This document shows, in pieces, positions 1-10,800 of a stretch of DNA of 64,000 nucleotides (the stretch's first letter is position 1; every line of letters starts with the position of its first letter). The notes under the pieces are model-generated. The model worked only from the letters and a program-made list of their open reading frames with translations, searched no databases and was not told the origin of the DNA. The translations under genes and the position numbers were made by a program. The DNA comes from an uncultured Altererythrobacter sp. (lineage in GTDB: Bacteria > Pseudomonadota > Alphaproteobacteria > Sphingomonadales > Sphingomonadaceae): contig CAMPIX010000002.1 of the NCBI GenBank assembly GCA_946886565.1, forward strand, positions 166,356-230,355, read 5' to 3'.

Positions 1-2883
1 GGCATGGGGCAGCTTGGCAAAGCCGTTGAACACGATCGACTGCACTTCTTCGCCCTCGATCTCGTTCTCGGCGCGCGGCGCGGACCCGAACAACGACAGC
101 CAGGCCCGCGCTTCGCTGTCGCTGGTGACGCGTGCGAGACCATCGTGGATCAGGGCGTTGCAGCGGATCTGCTCCGCGGACAGGGCCGGAAAACGGCTGT
201 ACCAGAAAGCGGTCGGGACCTGCTTGCCGCGAACGTAATGCTTGAAGGAATCTCCATCCTGCGCACCGTCCAGGATGAGAAAGCGCGTGCGAGGAAAGCC
301 TTCGCTGTTCGACCAGGCCGCCGTCTGCCCCGCGTGGGCGCGCGTGATGAAATCCTCCAGATAGCTTTCCCAGCTACCGTCGTAGTTCGATTGAAAGATC
401 ATCGTGTCGCTGCCGGGTAGCCGCACCCAGCGGGCGAACTGAATCGTTCCCATGGAGAGTACGAAGCCGGGACGGTAGAAGTGGGTGACCAGCTTGCCTA
501 TGCCCCACAGCGCCAGCGCCAACGTCAGGCGACGCAGCAGCCCGCGCTTCAGCGGCGTGACGACGGTGATGTGATTTTTGACATGGCCAGGAAGATCCTC
601 GCGCTCCGCCAGCGCCCGCAGGTGCTCCAGACCGGGGCGACTGCGATCGACGGGATCGCGGCTTTCCTTCCACCGCAGCACGGCGACGAAGGCACTTGTC
701 ACGAGCATCACGAGCAGGGCGGCCGAAACGATACCCTGGATCGCCAGCCACGGCAGCGAGAGGATGAACGCCCCGCGCTGCCCATGTCCGGGATCGAGCG
801 CCAGTTCCAGCGCCACTGCCGCGGCGACGGCGATCACCACGAACAACAACGCCGCCCTGATCGCCAGTGGGGAGCGGACCACATGGCGCCATCCCCGGAT
901 ATGGTCAGACGGGTCCCAGTCGCTGAGCGGCAGGTATCTGTCGCGCGGCTTGAGAAGGAATCCGTCGAATGCGGCGCCACGCTTCGCGAGCGTACTCCAG
1001 TCGGGATCGTTCACCAGTTCGGGATCTTGCCGGATCAGACGCCGGATCAATTGCACGAGGCCGGCCGGACGGCTGCTGCGCCCGAGCTCGAGCCGCTGGT
1101 AGGTATCGATCGCATCGCGCGTATACTCGACCAGTTCCTGCTGACGCGCGATCTCGCGGACGGACAGACCCGGCAGGCCGAAGAAGTTGAGTGCCGTGGC
1201 ACCCCAGGGGTTGCCGTGCATCGCGATTCGGTGCGCTTTCAGGAAATCCCAGAGATCGTGGCCGGGTGGCAGCCCGAAGAAGGCGCACAGGGGCGCGTTC
1301 AGAGCTGCGAGTGCCGCGCGGCCACCAGGCTCCGCCGATCCGTCGCAATTGATCTCTATGATCGCGAACTGTCGCACGCCTCTGGCGTCGGGAGCTTCTA
1401 TCGCCGTCAGCGACATGAAATGCACCAGGTCGACTGTGTCGAGGGCTGCGCGCCAATCGACGGGCCGCATCGCTTCCTCGATTCTCTGGTTGATCGCAGC
1501 CGTAGTTTCGCCGGTTTCCAGCGGCACAGCGAAAAGAAGGGCGTTCTGATTTACGCCGTCGGTCGCCGGATCGATGGCTGGATCCTGATAATGGAGGGGC
1601 GCGCGATCGGGGAACGGGCCCAGCCAGCGCATCTGCATGCCCGGCAGCGAAGATTCGACGGACGGACGGCACAGCAGGGCTGCCAGCGTCGGGACGATCT
1701 GCGCCAGTGCGAGTTCCTTGCCCAGGCAATGATGCGAAAGATGGCCGAACAGCAGCTCGGGCTCGCCTTGCCGATCGGTGCGAAACCGGCCGGCGGCCGG
1801 AAACTCCGTCGGGTCGCGCAGCGCGGCCATGGTCGAGACGAGGACGAGCGTTTCTGCCGGGATCGTATAGGCTGTGCCCGAATCGGCGACGAACGACGTA
1901 TCGTTGGGGCACCAGCGCCATTGCCCGGGGGCCAGCGCGGGATCGAGCCGGCCAGCCTCGAGCAAGGCCCGTCTCAGGCGCGCGCTATCGTTCGCCCGTG
2001 CCGCTGCGAGCGCTTCGTCGCGCGCCGCGCGATTACGGGCCAGAACATTGAGCATCCGTCCCCCGGCGAGCGAGTTGGTCGGGACGAAACCGATCGCCAG
2101 TCCAATGAGGATCGCGCGCGATTCGCCGCGAGTCGGACCGTTTGCGATCTTCTCCAGCTGCACCAGCCGGCCAGCCAGCGTATCGTCCGAGGGGCGGTGG
2201 GAACGCTCGGCCTTTTCGAGCGCCGCATCCGCCAATGCACGCATTTGTGCGCCTGCCTTGGCGGCGAGCTCGGCAGCCGCCGAACTGCCCTGGGGATCGG
2301 CGAACAACAGATTGGAGCCGGCGAAAGTCCAGTCAGCGAAGCTGTCAGCATCCTTGAGCGCGAAACCCATGTAGCGAGCGCAGACCTCGGCCGCCACGCG
2401 GGTCATCAGGTCGCGCTGCGCATCGATCCGTCCCTTGCCGGCGGTGAGCAGCGCATCGGCATAGTGGCGCGACAGGCTTGTGATCGACGCAAGATCCTGC
2501 TGCGGACGGATCAGTCGCTCGAGGATCTTTCGCTGCCGGTCATGGTCCGGCCCGTCCAGGCCCAGCACGAAGGTGCTGCCCCCGGCGAGAGCGCTCATTT
2601 CCGGCCCGAACGGAACCTGGAACCGATCGGTGTCGGCCAGGATCGCGCGCACGTCCGCAGCGCGCGTCACGATGGCCAGATCGCCGAAGCGCACGACCGG
2701 ACGCAACACCTGGAACATGCGCATGACCGGCCACAGGAGCTTGCGGAAAAGCCAGGCGATCAATCGCGCCTTGATCCCGTGCGCGCGCAGCCGCTCGATG
2801 TCGAACGGCGGCGCCTCGCGCGGGGCAGGCAGGATCGGGCCGGGGTCGCGCGACGTCAGGCGCTTGTATTTCCAGCGAGACAT
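1..2883 (-). CDS. Cytochrome P450 - membrane - DyP-peroxidase-like fusion protein (partial, C-terminus off left edge)
   Basis: An uninterrupted frame of 961 codons from ATG 2883 to the window edge. Residues about 1-430 are a cytochrome P450: the heme-ligand motif is FGHLSHHCLGKELALAQ with the axial cysteine at 386; the usual second glycine of FGxGxHxCxG is leucine. Two hydrophobic segments follow at about 673-692 and 711-736. Then comes a region containing FARWVRLPGSDTMIFQSNYD and, at the very edge, EVQSIVFNGFAKLPHA, which resembles the opening of DyP-type peroxidase domains. Heme oxidation chemistry at the inner membrane is inferred; the substrate is unknown. The ATG overlaps the stop of the SARP regulator (ATGA), so the two are probably translationally coupled. 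The P450 call is firm; the peroxidase part rests on memory of the family and on missing sequence. Confidence 0.75.
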   Translation of the reverse strand, partial: MSRWKYKRLTSRDPGPILPAPREAPPFDIERLRAHGIKARLIAWLFRKLLWPVMRMFQVLRPVVRFGDLAIVTRAADVRAILADTDRFQVPFGPEMSALAGGSTFVLGLDGPDHDRQRKILERLIRPQQDLASITSLSRHYADALLTAGKGRIDAQRDLMTRVAAEVCARYMGFALKDADSFADWTFAGSNLLFADPQGSSAAAELAAKAGAQMRALADAALEKAERSHRPSDDTLAGRLVQLEKIANGPTRGESRAILIGLAIGFVPTNSLAGGRMLNVLARNRAARDEALAAARANDSARLRRALLEAGRLDPALAPGQWRWCPNDTSFVADSGTAYTIPAETLVLVSTMAALRDPTEFPAAGRFRTDRQGEPELLFGHLSHHCLGKELALAQIVPTLAALLCRPSVESSLPGMQMRWLGPFPDRAPLHYQDPAIDPATDGVNQNALLFAVPLETGETTAAINQRIEEAMRPVDWRAALDTVDLVHFMSLTAIEAPDARGVRQFAIIEINCDGSAEPGGRAALAALNAPLCAFFGLPPGHDLWDFLKAHRIAMHGNPWGATALNFFGLPGLSVREIARQQELVEYTRDAIDTYQRLELGRSSRPAGLVQLIRRLIRQDPELVNDPDWSTLAKRGAAFDGFLLKPRDRYLPLSDWDPSDHIRGWRHVVRSPLAIRAALLFVVIAVAAAVALELALDPGHGQRGAFILSLPWLAIQGIVSAALLVMLVTSAFVAVLRWKESRDPVDRSRPGLEHLRALAEREDLPGHVKNHITVVTPLKRGLLRRLTLALALWGIGKLVTHFYRPGFVLSMGTIQFARWVRLPGSDTMIFQSNYDGSWESYLEDFITRAHAGQTAAWSNSEGFPRTRFLILDGAQDGDSFKHYVRGKQVPTAFWYSRFPALSAEQIRCNALIHDGLARVTSDSEARAWLSLFGSAPRAENEIEGEEVQSIVFNGFAKLPHA

Positions 2884-4595
2884 CAGGAATGCACGATTGC
2901 GGCTGGGGCAGAGCGGGATTCCAGCGGCTCGCCCGGGGCGATGGCGTGGCGAAGTCTTTCGTTCCAGCCCGCGTCCGCGAACGGCATCCAGTCGAGCATC
3001 GCGCGGTACTTGGCGGACTTGCCCCTCACGATGCGCTGGCGCGCCCGGCTGGCTTCGGCGGACCTGCCGAGTTCGACCAGACACGCAGTCTCGATCACAT
3101 GCGCCAGCACATAGCCGGGGTGCGTGGTCTGGATATCTATCGTCTTGTCGAGCGCTTCTTCATAGCGGCCCAGCATCCAGAGAACCGTCGCAAGCTGGCC
3201 GATCGTGTGGAAGCGCTTGGGGTCGAGAGGGGCGAGAAACAGGGCATGTTCGAGCGGCGCCAGCGCGCTTCGCGGATCACCGCTCAGATAATGCGCCGCG
3301 CCCAGGTGGGAGAAGGCTTGGGCCGAACTGGGGTCGAGCGTGCAAGCCCGTGTCAGATGTTGTATCGCCTGCCCGCCGCGCCGATGCCACGTTTCGAGTA
3401 TTCCCGAGAACAGCGGTCCGCGCGCATCGGCGGGATCGGCTCGCATCGCCGCCCGGATGAGCGGCGCGATCCGAGCCGATTCATCGTTGCTCGCGCGCGC
3501 GATCCAGTGCTGCCACAATGCCAGGTTGGCGCGCAGCATCAGCAGCTCGGAATGGGACGAATGACGTGCGAGGGCAGTCTCGATCAATCGTTCGGCCTTG
3601 TCGAAGTCCGAGCGTGTGAACTGGTTGATGTGGAACCGGATTTTCCAGGTCAGTTGGGCGAAGTCGGGTTCTTCGACGTCCAGGGCGAAGGCGTGACGCT
3701 GTTCGCTGAGGTCGAATGTTTCGCCGATGCAGTTCACGACCCGCGCCGCGTCGCTTCGCAGGGCCGCATTGTCTAGGTCCGAACCGATGGTGCGCGTTTC
3801 ACTCCATCTGATGATCTGACCCGGCATTTCCAGCATGGTGAAGTTGGCCGCGAGACCAGCGTCGCGCGTGAACACGTCTGTCTGAAGCACGTATCGCGCG
3901 CCTAGCCGTTCGGCGATGTGAAGGTTGCCCCCGGGCTCGGCCGACTGGGCGGCGACAATTCCGGCCGGGATGATCGGCAGCCAGCGCAGCCGAGGCAGAA
4001 GTTCTACGAGCGTTTGGGTCAATCGGTCTGCCACTTCGCGGCCCTCGACAGAACCGGTCGTATCGATCGCCGGCAACGTGACGACAGCTGCCGGGAGAGT
4101 AGCGGGCCTGGCATTTGCAGCGGCGATTGCCGGTTGGGCAGTCCCCCCTTCGCGCAAATCGATCATCCGGGATCGCATCTCGCGAAGCCAGTCCTCGAAT
4201 TCCTCTTCGCCGGCGATGTCGATGCCTTCGAGAAAATCGCTGCGTGCCGCGGACGGGCCGTCGAGATTGTGGACGTCGATCCATAGCTGCCCGGTCATCA
4301 GCCGAACGACCCGCTGTTCGCTCCGCAAAACGTCGAGCCTCGCATCGTGCAGCGTCTTCTTGAGGTTGGCGAGTTCGCGCCGCAGACTGCTTTGGGCCTG
4401 GCGCTGCGGGCGCGACCCCCACAGCATTTGCTGCAGCCACACGCGCGAACGTTCGCCGCGGTCGGAGGTGGCCAGCATGGCCAGCAGCGCGATTCCCTTG
4501 CGGCTGTGGATCGGCACGACGGAGCCGCACGGCAGTTCGAGCCGGGGAGACCCCAGCAGATAGAACCTCGGCATTGCCGCTGTCGACGCGACCAT
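2883..4595 (-). CDS. SARP-type transcriptional regulator with TPR domain
   Basis: A 570-residue predicted activator. Residues about 8-100 match the winged-helix DNA-binding domain of the SARP family (LLGSPRLEL, SRKGIALLAMLA, LLWG-like LWGSRPQRQAQSSLRREL, LRSEQRVVRL). The middle resembles the TolB-like segment of adenylate-cyclase-associated regulators, and about 424-524 carries TPR-like helices (AFSHLGAAHYLSGDPRSALA, ATVLWMLGRYEEALD). No ATPase domain is present, so it is a small SARP. The frame is open to a TTG at 4628; I chose ATG 4595 because GGGG lies about 6 bases upstream, though ATG 4574 also begins a plausible domain. It is divergent from the giant autotransporter and overlaps the P450 fusion. 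Likely targets are the 11-bp phased repeats in the shared promoter. Confidence 0.75.
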   Translation of the reverse strand: MVASTAAMPRFYLLGSPRLELPCGSVVPIHSRKGIALLAMLATSDRGERSRVWLQQMLWGSRPQRQAQSSLRRELANLKKTLHDARLDVLRSEQRVVRLMTGQLWIDVHNLDGPSAARSDFLEGIDIAGEEEFEDWLREMRSRMIDLREGGTAQPAIAAANARPATLPAAVVTLPAIDTTGSVEGREVADRLTQTLVELLPRLRWLPIIPAGIVAAQSAEPGGNLHIAERLGARYVLQTDVFTRDAGLAANFTMLEMPGQIIRWSETRTIGSDLDNAALRSDAARVVNCIGETFDLSEQRHAFALDVEEPDFAQLTWKIRFHINQFTRSDFDKAERLIETALARHSSHSELLMLRANLALWQHWIARASNDESARIAPLIRAAMRADPADARGPLFSGILETWHRRGGQAIQHLTRACTLDPSSAQAFSHLGAAHYLSGDPRSALAPLEHALFLAPLDPKRFHTIGQLATVLWMLGRYEEALDKTIDIQTTHPGYVLAHVIETACLVELGRSAEASRARQRIVRGKSAKYRAMLDWMPFADAGWNERLRHAIAPGEPLESRSAPAAIVHS

Positions 4596-4743
4596 CACGC
4601 TGCCCCGCACCCCCCTGAGTGCTATCAATAAGGAACCGTCAATCTCCTGCGCGACCGTTTCTGTTGTTAGCTAATGTGCTATGTGAGGGATCGCGGCAAC
4701 GAAACCCTAAAATAGTCCAGAAGTTGCATTTTTCACGCTTTCC

Positions 4744-4781
4744 AAGCGCTTTGGGAGCGCTTCGGGAGCGTTATTTGAGCG
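4744..4781 (+). promoter_or_regulatory. Four direct repeats phased at 11 bp: candidate SARP operator
   Basis: AAGCG begins at 4744 and GAGCG at 4755, 4766 and 4777, giving four copies spaced exactly 11 bp in the divergent promoter between the SARP gene and the autotransporter. Direct repeats spaced 11 bp next to the -10 region are the known signature of SARP binding sites. A weak GATACC at 4792-4797 lies about 10 bp beyond the last repeat and could serve as a -10 for the autotransporter. Binding is inferred. Confidence 0.6.
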
Positions 4782-4845
4782 CACGGCACCCGATACCCCC
4801 GGCTGATCTGGACATAGCCTTGTCCAGCACGCGCAACGCTCAAAT
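4773..4845. promoter_or_regulatory. Inverted repeats in the autotransporter leader
   Basis: ATTTGAGCG at 4773-4781 is the exact reverse complement of CGCTCAAAT at 4837-4845. Between them CTGGACA (4808-4814) and TGTCCAG (4821-4827) form a perfect 7-bp stem with a 6-base loop. The nested arrangement could fold in the 5' leader of the autotransporter mRNA or act as operator DNA. The first arm overlaps the last phased GAGCG repeat. Confidence 0.4.
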
Positions 4846-4869
4846 CGAGCATGCCAAGGGGGAAGTACA

Positions 4870-7800
4870 ATGAGGACCACGAAAACCCGGCTCGCGGTCG
4901 GAGTCGCAAGCGTCGCAATCGTCACCGGGCTCGGGACACCAGCCTTCGCGGCCTGCACGGTCGACGGGAGCACCGTCACCTGCACGGCCGACAGCACCGC
5001 GGCGGAAGTCAACGCTGCAATGGCGACAGTCGTCGGAGACGACGTGACGCTGAACATCGCCGAGAACGCGAATGTGGTCCAACCCAGCACCAGCATTTCC
5101 CCGGCCCAGCAGGGCGAAGTCGCCGTATCCAATGCAGGTGACGTGGGAGAGCCGGCGGCCAGAGTAGATCTTTTCTATGTCGGCACGTCCGATCAGGCGA
5201 CCAACACCTTCGATCTCGCCAACACCGGCGCGGTCTCCGGTTCGGTGAGTGTCTTCAACGTGGGCGGTACCACCACGATCGACAACAGCGGTCTGATCGG
5301 CAACGGGCTGACCATCGGCACGGCAGGTTCGGGTGCCGTCGTCGTGACCAGCACGGGCGACATCGACGCAGATGGCAGCGTCGGCGTCGATATTTTCACG
5401 GGCGGCGATATCGGCGTGACCATCGAAGGTGACGTTGGAACGATTGCGACCGAAACCGCTGATTCCGATCTCAAGGACATCCAGGCAACCAGCCTACAGA
5501 CGGCCACTCCAACTCCGGTCACCACGGTGACCACCGAAGGAACGGCGACGACCACGACCACGACCGACGCCTCGGGCAGCGTCGATCGCGAAGGGGGGGC
5601 AGCAAGTGTCACGCTGGCAGAGGGCGGCAATTCGGGCGCGATCACCGCCAATGGTCTCGAATCCGCAACCGTGACGGTCGACGGTACCGTTGGTTCCGAT
5701 ACGGACTACCAGAATGTGTTCGCGAGCTCGAGCACGTTCGAGCAGGATCGCACAGTCGTCACCACGGTCGACGGCGCCGATTCCAGTTCGTCGGACACCA
5801 CCGTCCGCACCGCAGTGGGCGGCGCGGCTGAAATCGCGGTTGGCGAATCCGGCAGCGTAAGTGGCAACCTTTCGGCAAGTGGCCTCGCCGGGGCCACGGT
5901 TTCGGTCGACGGAAGTGTGGGCAGCGAGGACGCAACCGGCGGGGCATTTGCTTCCTCGAACGGCTTCGATCGGACAACGGAGTTCACGAATTCCGTCGAA
6001 GGTACGCTCACGACCAATACGTTCAGCCAGGATGTCACCTCGGTCGGCGGTATCGCCAGCGTCGATGTCGGCGAAACCGGCGTCGTAACGAGCGGGGTCA
6101 GCGCGGGCGGCATCGGGGGAGCGGAGGTCGCGATCGACGGCAGTGTCGGTCTGGCCGATGCACCCGCCTTCGCCAACGCCTCCTCGACCGGCACGGCAAG
6201 CACCTTCGCGCAGCAGTCGACGTTCGATTCGGCCACCGGTGCCAGCACTTTTGCGGAGCAGAACACGAGCCAGTCGAACGGCGGCGATGCCAGCGTCTCC
6301 GTTGGTGAAACCGGAGTGCTGAACGGCAGCATCGACGCCAACGCCAATGGCGACGCGGCGGTGACGAATGCCGGCTTTATCGGCGGCAACGTCTTCGCGG
6401 GGGCGTCGGGCAATGCCAGCGCGTCCGAGCGGGTGTTCGAGAGCGACGGAGCAGGCAGCTTCAGCGATGCGAGCACGAGCGAATCGACCAGCACAGGGGG
6501 CACCGCGACGATCGAGAACGCGGCCGGCGCACTGATCGGGGAAAGCGCAACCAGCCCGATCTTCGTCTCCGCCTCGGGCGACACCGCCGCACGCCTGGAC
6601 AATGCCGGGCGCATCAACGGCAGCATCGCGGTCGAATCGAGCGGCGAGTCGACCACGGCAGTCGAATTCGAGGCAGGTGCAGCGTCCACCGACGCGACAA
6701 CCGGAGTGGTGACCACGACGTCGACCGAGACGCTGGCCGAGACGACCACGAATCTCGGTGGGGATGCGGCCTTCTCCAACGTGGCCGGTGGCCTCGTGAC
6801 CGGGTCGGTCGACGTTCGGGGCCAGGGTAGCGCTTCCGTCACCAACGAAGGCGCGGTCATCGGCACTACTGTCGCGGTCAGTTCGTTCGACGACACGACT
6901 TTCGCCGAAACCGAGGAAACCACGTCCGTGTTCGTGCCGGGTGCCGATGGGGGCACGACGACCAGCCAGGTTACCACGGAAAACTTTACCCGCTCGTCCA
7001 GCGGTGGCGATGTTACCGGCATGTACGCCGGGTCCAACGGTGCGGTGCAGTTCGCGCCCTTCGGAGGGCCCAGCGACGGCTCGGTCAGCCAGTTCGCCGA
7101 TGGCGACAGCTCGGCGGTCGTCAGCGGTGCGATCTTCGGCGATTTCACGGGCAATGCCGGCGGGCAGGACTTCGGTTACGACGTCACTCGCGAAGTCGAT
7201 ACGGTGCTGGACGCGGACGGCGACTTGCGCAGCGTCGACGACGGCTACGTCTATACCGAAACCAATCGCCAGTCCGACAGCAGCAGCACGCTGGCGGTCG
7301 ACGGCGGCACGATCACCGGGAGCGCGTCGCTTTTCGCCACCGGGGCTGCCAGCGCACAACTCGGCAACGGGGCGGCGATCGAGGGCTCGCTGACGGTCAC
7401 TGCGCAGGGCTTCGGCGGTTACGACTATGCCGAAACCAGTGACAGTTCATTCCTGTTCGACGAGGACGGCAACTTCACCGGCAGCGAAACGCTTGTAACG
7501 CGCACCCTGCAGACAATCGTCAACGACGGTGCGGTATCGGTTGCGATCGGCGACGCGAGCGTCGGCGGTTCGGTGTCCATCAATGGCGCGGCCGGCACCA
7601 ACACCTTCGACCTGGCGGAAGAGGGCGCGGTCGGCGGCTCGGTATTCCAATCGAACAATGCGAATGTATTCGCATCCGACGAAAGCGAGTCGACGGTCGG
7701 CACGCCGACCGGTTCGGTTCTGACCATCGACTACGCCGAAAGTAGCACCGCTTCCGGCGGCGACGTCACCGCTACGGTCGCCGGCTCGATCGGTCTCGGG

Positions 7801-10800
7801 GGGGGCGATCCCCTCGAATATGGCGACGTGGGTTTCGCCGGCGGAACCGGCCTGTCGCTGTTCACCAACGCGGGCGATGCCTCGGCGACGGTAACCGGCC
7901 AGGTTCGCAACGGGATCGCGATTGACGCCTCTGGCACAGACACGACGTATGCTTACATGCAGACGATCACCGATGGCGCGACCACGGCCTATTCCGAACA
8001 GAGGACAAGCACCGCGACGGGGGGGACCGCCACTCTCGTAGTGGATGCAGCCGATACCGATGCGCCGGCCAACTTCGGCGACATCTTCGTCAGCGGACGC
8101 AGCGGTTCGAGCGTCATGATTGGTGCCGACAGCACCGTGCTGGCGGCAACCGACGGCGCGTTCATGCTGGTTGGCGGCAACTACACCGACACGACTTCCA
8201 CGCGAGAAGACACCTACACCGGCGTCGTGCTCACGGACCAGGTGCAGACGTCCAACTCGACCGTCGTCGGCGGCGCATCGACCCTGGTCAACGACGGCCG
8301 GATCGGCTTCGACGGGGGCGCGGACTTCAGCGGCGACGACGCTTTCGTCGTGGTGGTCAGTCCCGTGGCGGCGACCGCGACCAACAACGGCTCGATCTAC
8401 GGTTCGATCGCCCTCTCCTCGCTGCACGAGAATGTGTCGACCACCGTCACCCGGACCGATATCGACGATGTCACTCGCGTCGATACGACCGACCGCGTCT
8501 ATGCGGCGACGGGCGGAACGGCCACGCTCACCAATGCAGGGCTCGTGACCGGCAGTGCCGGCGTGGCGGCGATAAACGGAGTGGTGACGAACAACGGCGT
8601 GTTGCGTGGCGACCTGACGCTGGGCAACAATGTCGACAACTACACCACCCGCTCCGTCGACACGCTGACTCAGATCGGCGAGGAAGAAGTGCTCGACCTC
8701 GCCGATGCGATCGAGCAGGGCTACGCGGTGGCGCAGAACGGCCTGCTGGGCGGAACGATCTTCGTCTCGGGCACGTTCGGCCAGCTCGACGATACCGTCC
8801 GGACCAGCAACATCACCGCGGCCTTAGACCTGAACGCGGGTTCGGTCACCGGCGGCGGTGTGGTTGCCGAATACGACGAGGAAACCGGCGAACGCTTCAC
8901 CAGCACGACCGTCAACCTCAACGGTTCGGGCTACCTGGGTCTCGGAGATATCGCGATTACGGCGCTAGAGGACGCCTTCGGCGGCATCGATCCCCAGATC
9001 GCGCTTGCCGGCGATCTTTCGGCCTATGCCGGCGGCGCTCGGGTGCTGGGTGTCGAGGCGCTCAACAAGACCGGGAGCGGCGTGTTCCTGATCACCGGCG
9101 CAGATTTCATGCCGGCCAGCAACACCAACCGGCTTGCGGATTATACCCTGGACATCGGGACCTTCACCATCTCGGGCGGTGAAATTCAGCTCGACACGGC
9201 CACTCCGGAAGGGGTGTTCGGCATCCGCGGGGACTTGGTCAACAACGCCGGCCTGGTGCTCGGCAGCCGTGTCACTCTGCCCGCACCGCTATTCGGGACC
9301 AACGCTGCCGTCACCGCCATCGATGGCGTGCAGGTTTACCAGAACGGCGACTTCAGCCAGTCGGGCGCGGGCACTTTGACGGTGGGGATCACGCCGACCC
9401 TCGTGCGTGTGGTTGATCCTGCATTCAACAGCGTGAGCTTCTCGACGAACCCGCTGGCCGTGCAACAGATCGGGCTCGCATCGGGCTTGTTCACCACTCC
9501 TGAGCTTGCCTTCGGCCAAGCCTTCACCAGCCTGGGTACCGGGTTCCTGACCCTGGACGGCAATCTCGATCTTGCCGGCACGGTGCAGTTGGTGTCGCCA
9601 ACCGGCGGCTTGTTCACGGAGGGGCAGCAGGTCGATATCGCCAGTGTTTCGGGCACGGTGGCGGCAACGGCCGACGTGGCCGTCAGCGGCCGGTCCAACT
9701 TTGTCACCTTCGGTCTCGGCACGCGCAGCGAGGGCGGGCGGACCATCGTGTTCGTGGGCGCCGAGCGGGCCGGGTTCGAAACCGTGGCGACCAATCAGAA
9801 CGCGGCTGCGGCCGGCGCGGCGCTCAGCGCGGCGCTGCCGGGCGTAGTGACGACGATCCGGGCGGGCTCGGCCGGGGGTATCGGCATCAACGGCAACCAG
9901 TTCGTGCTGGCGCAGGACCTGGCGAACATCTTCGTGGCGTTCGACAATCTTGTGACGACCGATCAGGTCGCACAAGCGCTCGACGAACTGGCCTCGGGCG
10001 AATTCTACGGCTCGCTCCTGGCGCTTTCCACGACCGCGCCGTTCGTCGATGCGATCACTGCCCGCCGCCTGCCGGACGGTGCCACGGGCTTCAACGTCTG
10101 GCTGGCTCCGTCGGGTGATTTCGCCGAGCTCGAAGGCGATGCGCAAGTCGGTTCGTTCGATGTCGATGCCGACAACTACGGCGGTTCGCTCGGCTTCGGT
10201 GTGGCGACAGGCAACGGCGAACTGGGTATCGGCTTCGGCTACGGCAGGATCGAGGCGGCCTCGCGCGGTGAACTGCTCGAAGCGCAGGCCGACACCTGGA
10301 TGATCGGCGCCTATGCGCGGCAGGAGTTCGGTCCGTTCGCGGTCGGAGCTGAGCTGGTCTACGGCTGGAGCAAGTGGGATGCGTCCCGCGTGATGCCGCT
10401 GATGGCGCGGGAAGCCTCCGCCGAGTTCGAAAGCGACGAACTGCGCGGCACGCTCCACGCCGAATACGCGTTCGACTTCGGCGGAGGATGGGCGGCTCCG
10501 TTCGGCCGGCTCGAATTCCGCAAGTACAACTTCGACGGTTTCACCGAAGAAGGGGCGGCGTCGGTCAACCTGGTGGTCGAGGAAGCGGACGACACCGTGC
10601 TTTCGCCGAGCGTCGGACTGCGGGCCGGAACGTCGTTCGAGACGGACATGGCGACGCTGCGCCCGGAACTGTCGGTGTCGTATACCTTCCAGGGCGATGC
10701 CGACAGCTTCCGCGACGTGGCCTTTCTGGGAGCGCCCGACAACGGCTTCCGTCTCCAGGGCATCGAGCCGGACGACTACCTGACTCTGGGCCTCGGCATC

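Noticed and set aside
481..3114. Long open + strand frame (877 codons) with Arg/Gln-rich translation
   Set aside because: It is antisense to the P450 fusion, has no domain signature and reflects high-GC codon bias.
5494..7359. Minus-strand frame of 621 codons inside the autotransporter
   Set aside because: Produced by the repetitive Thr/Ser/Gly codons on the opposite strand; no start signal or domain.
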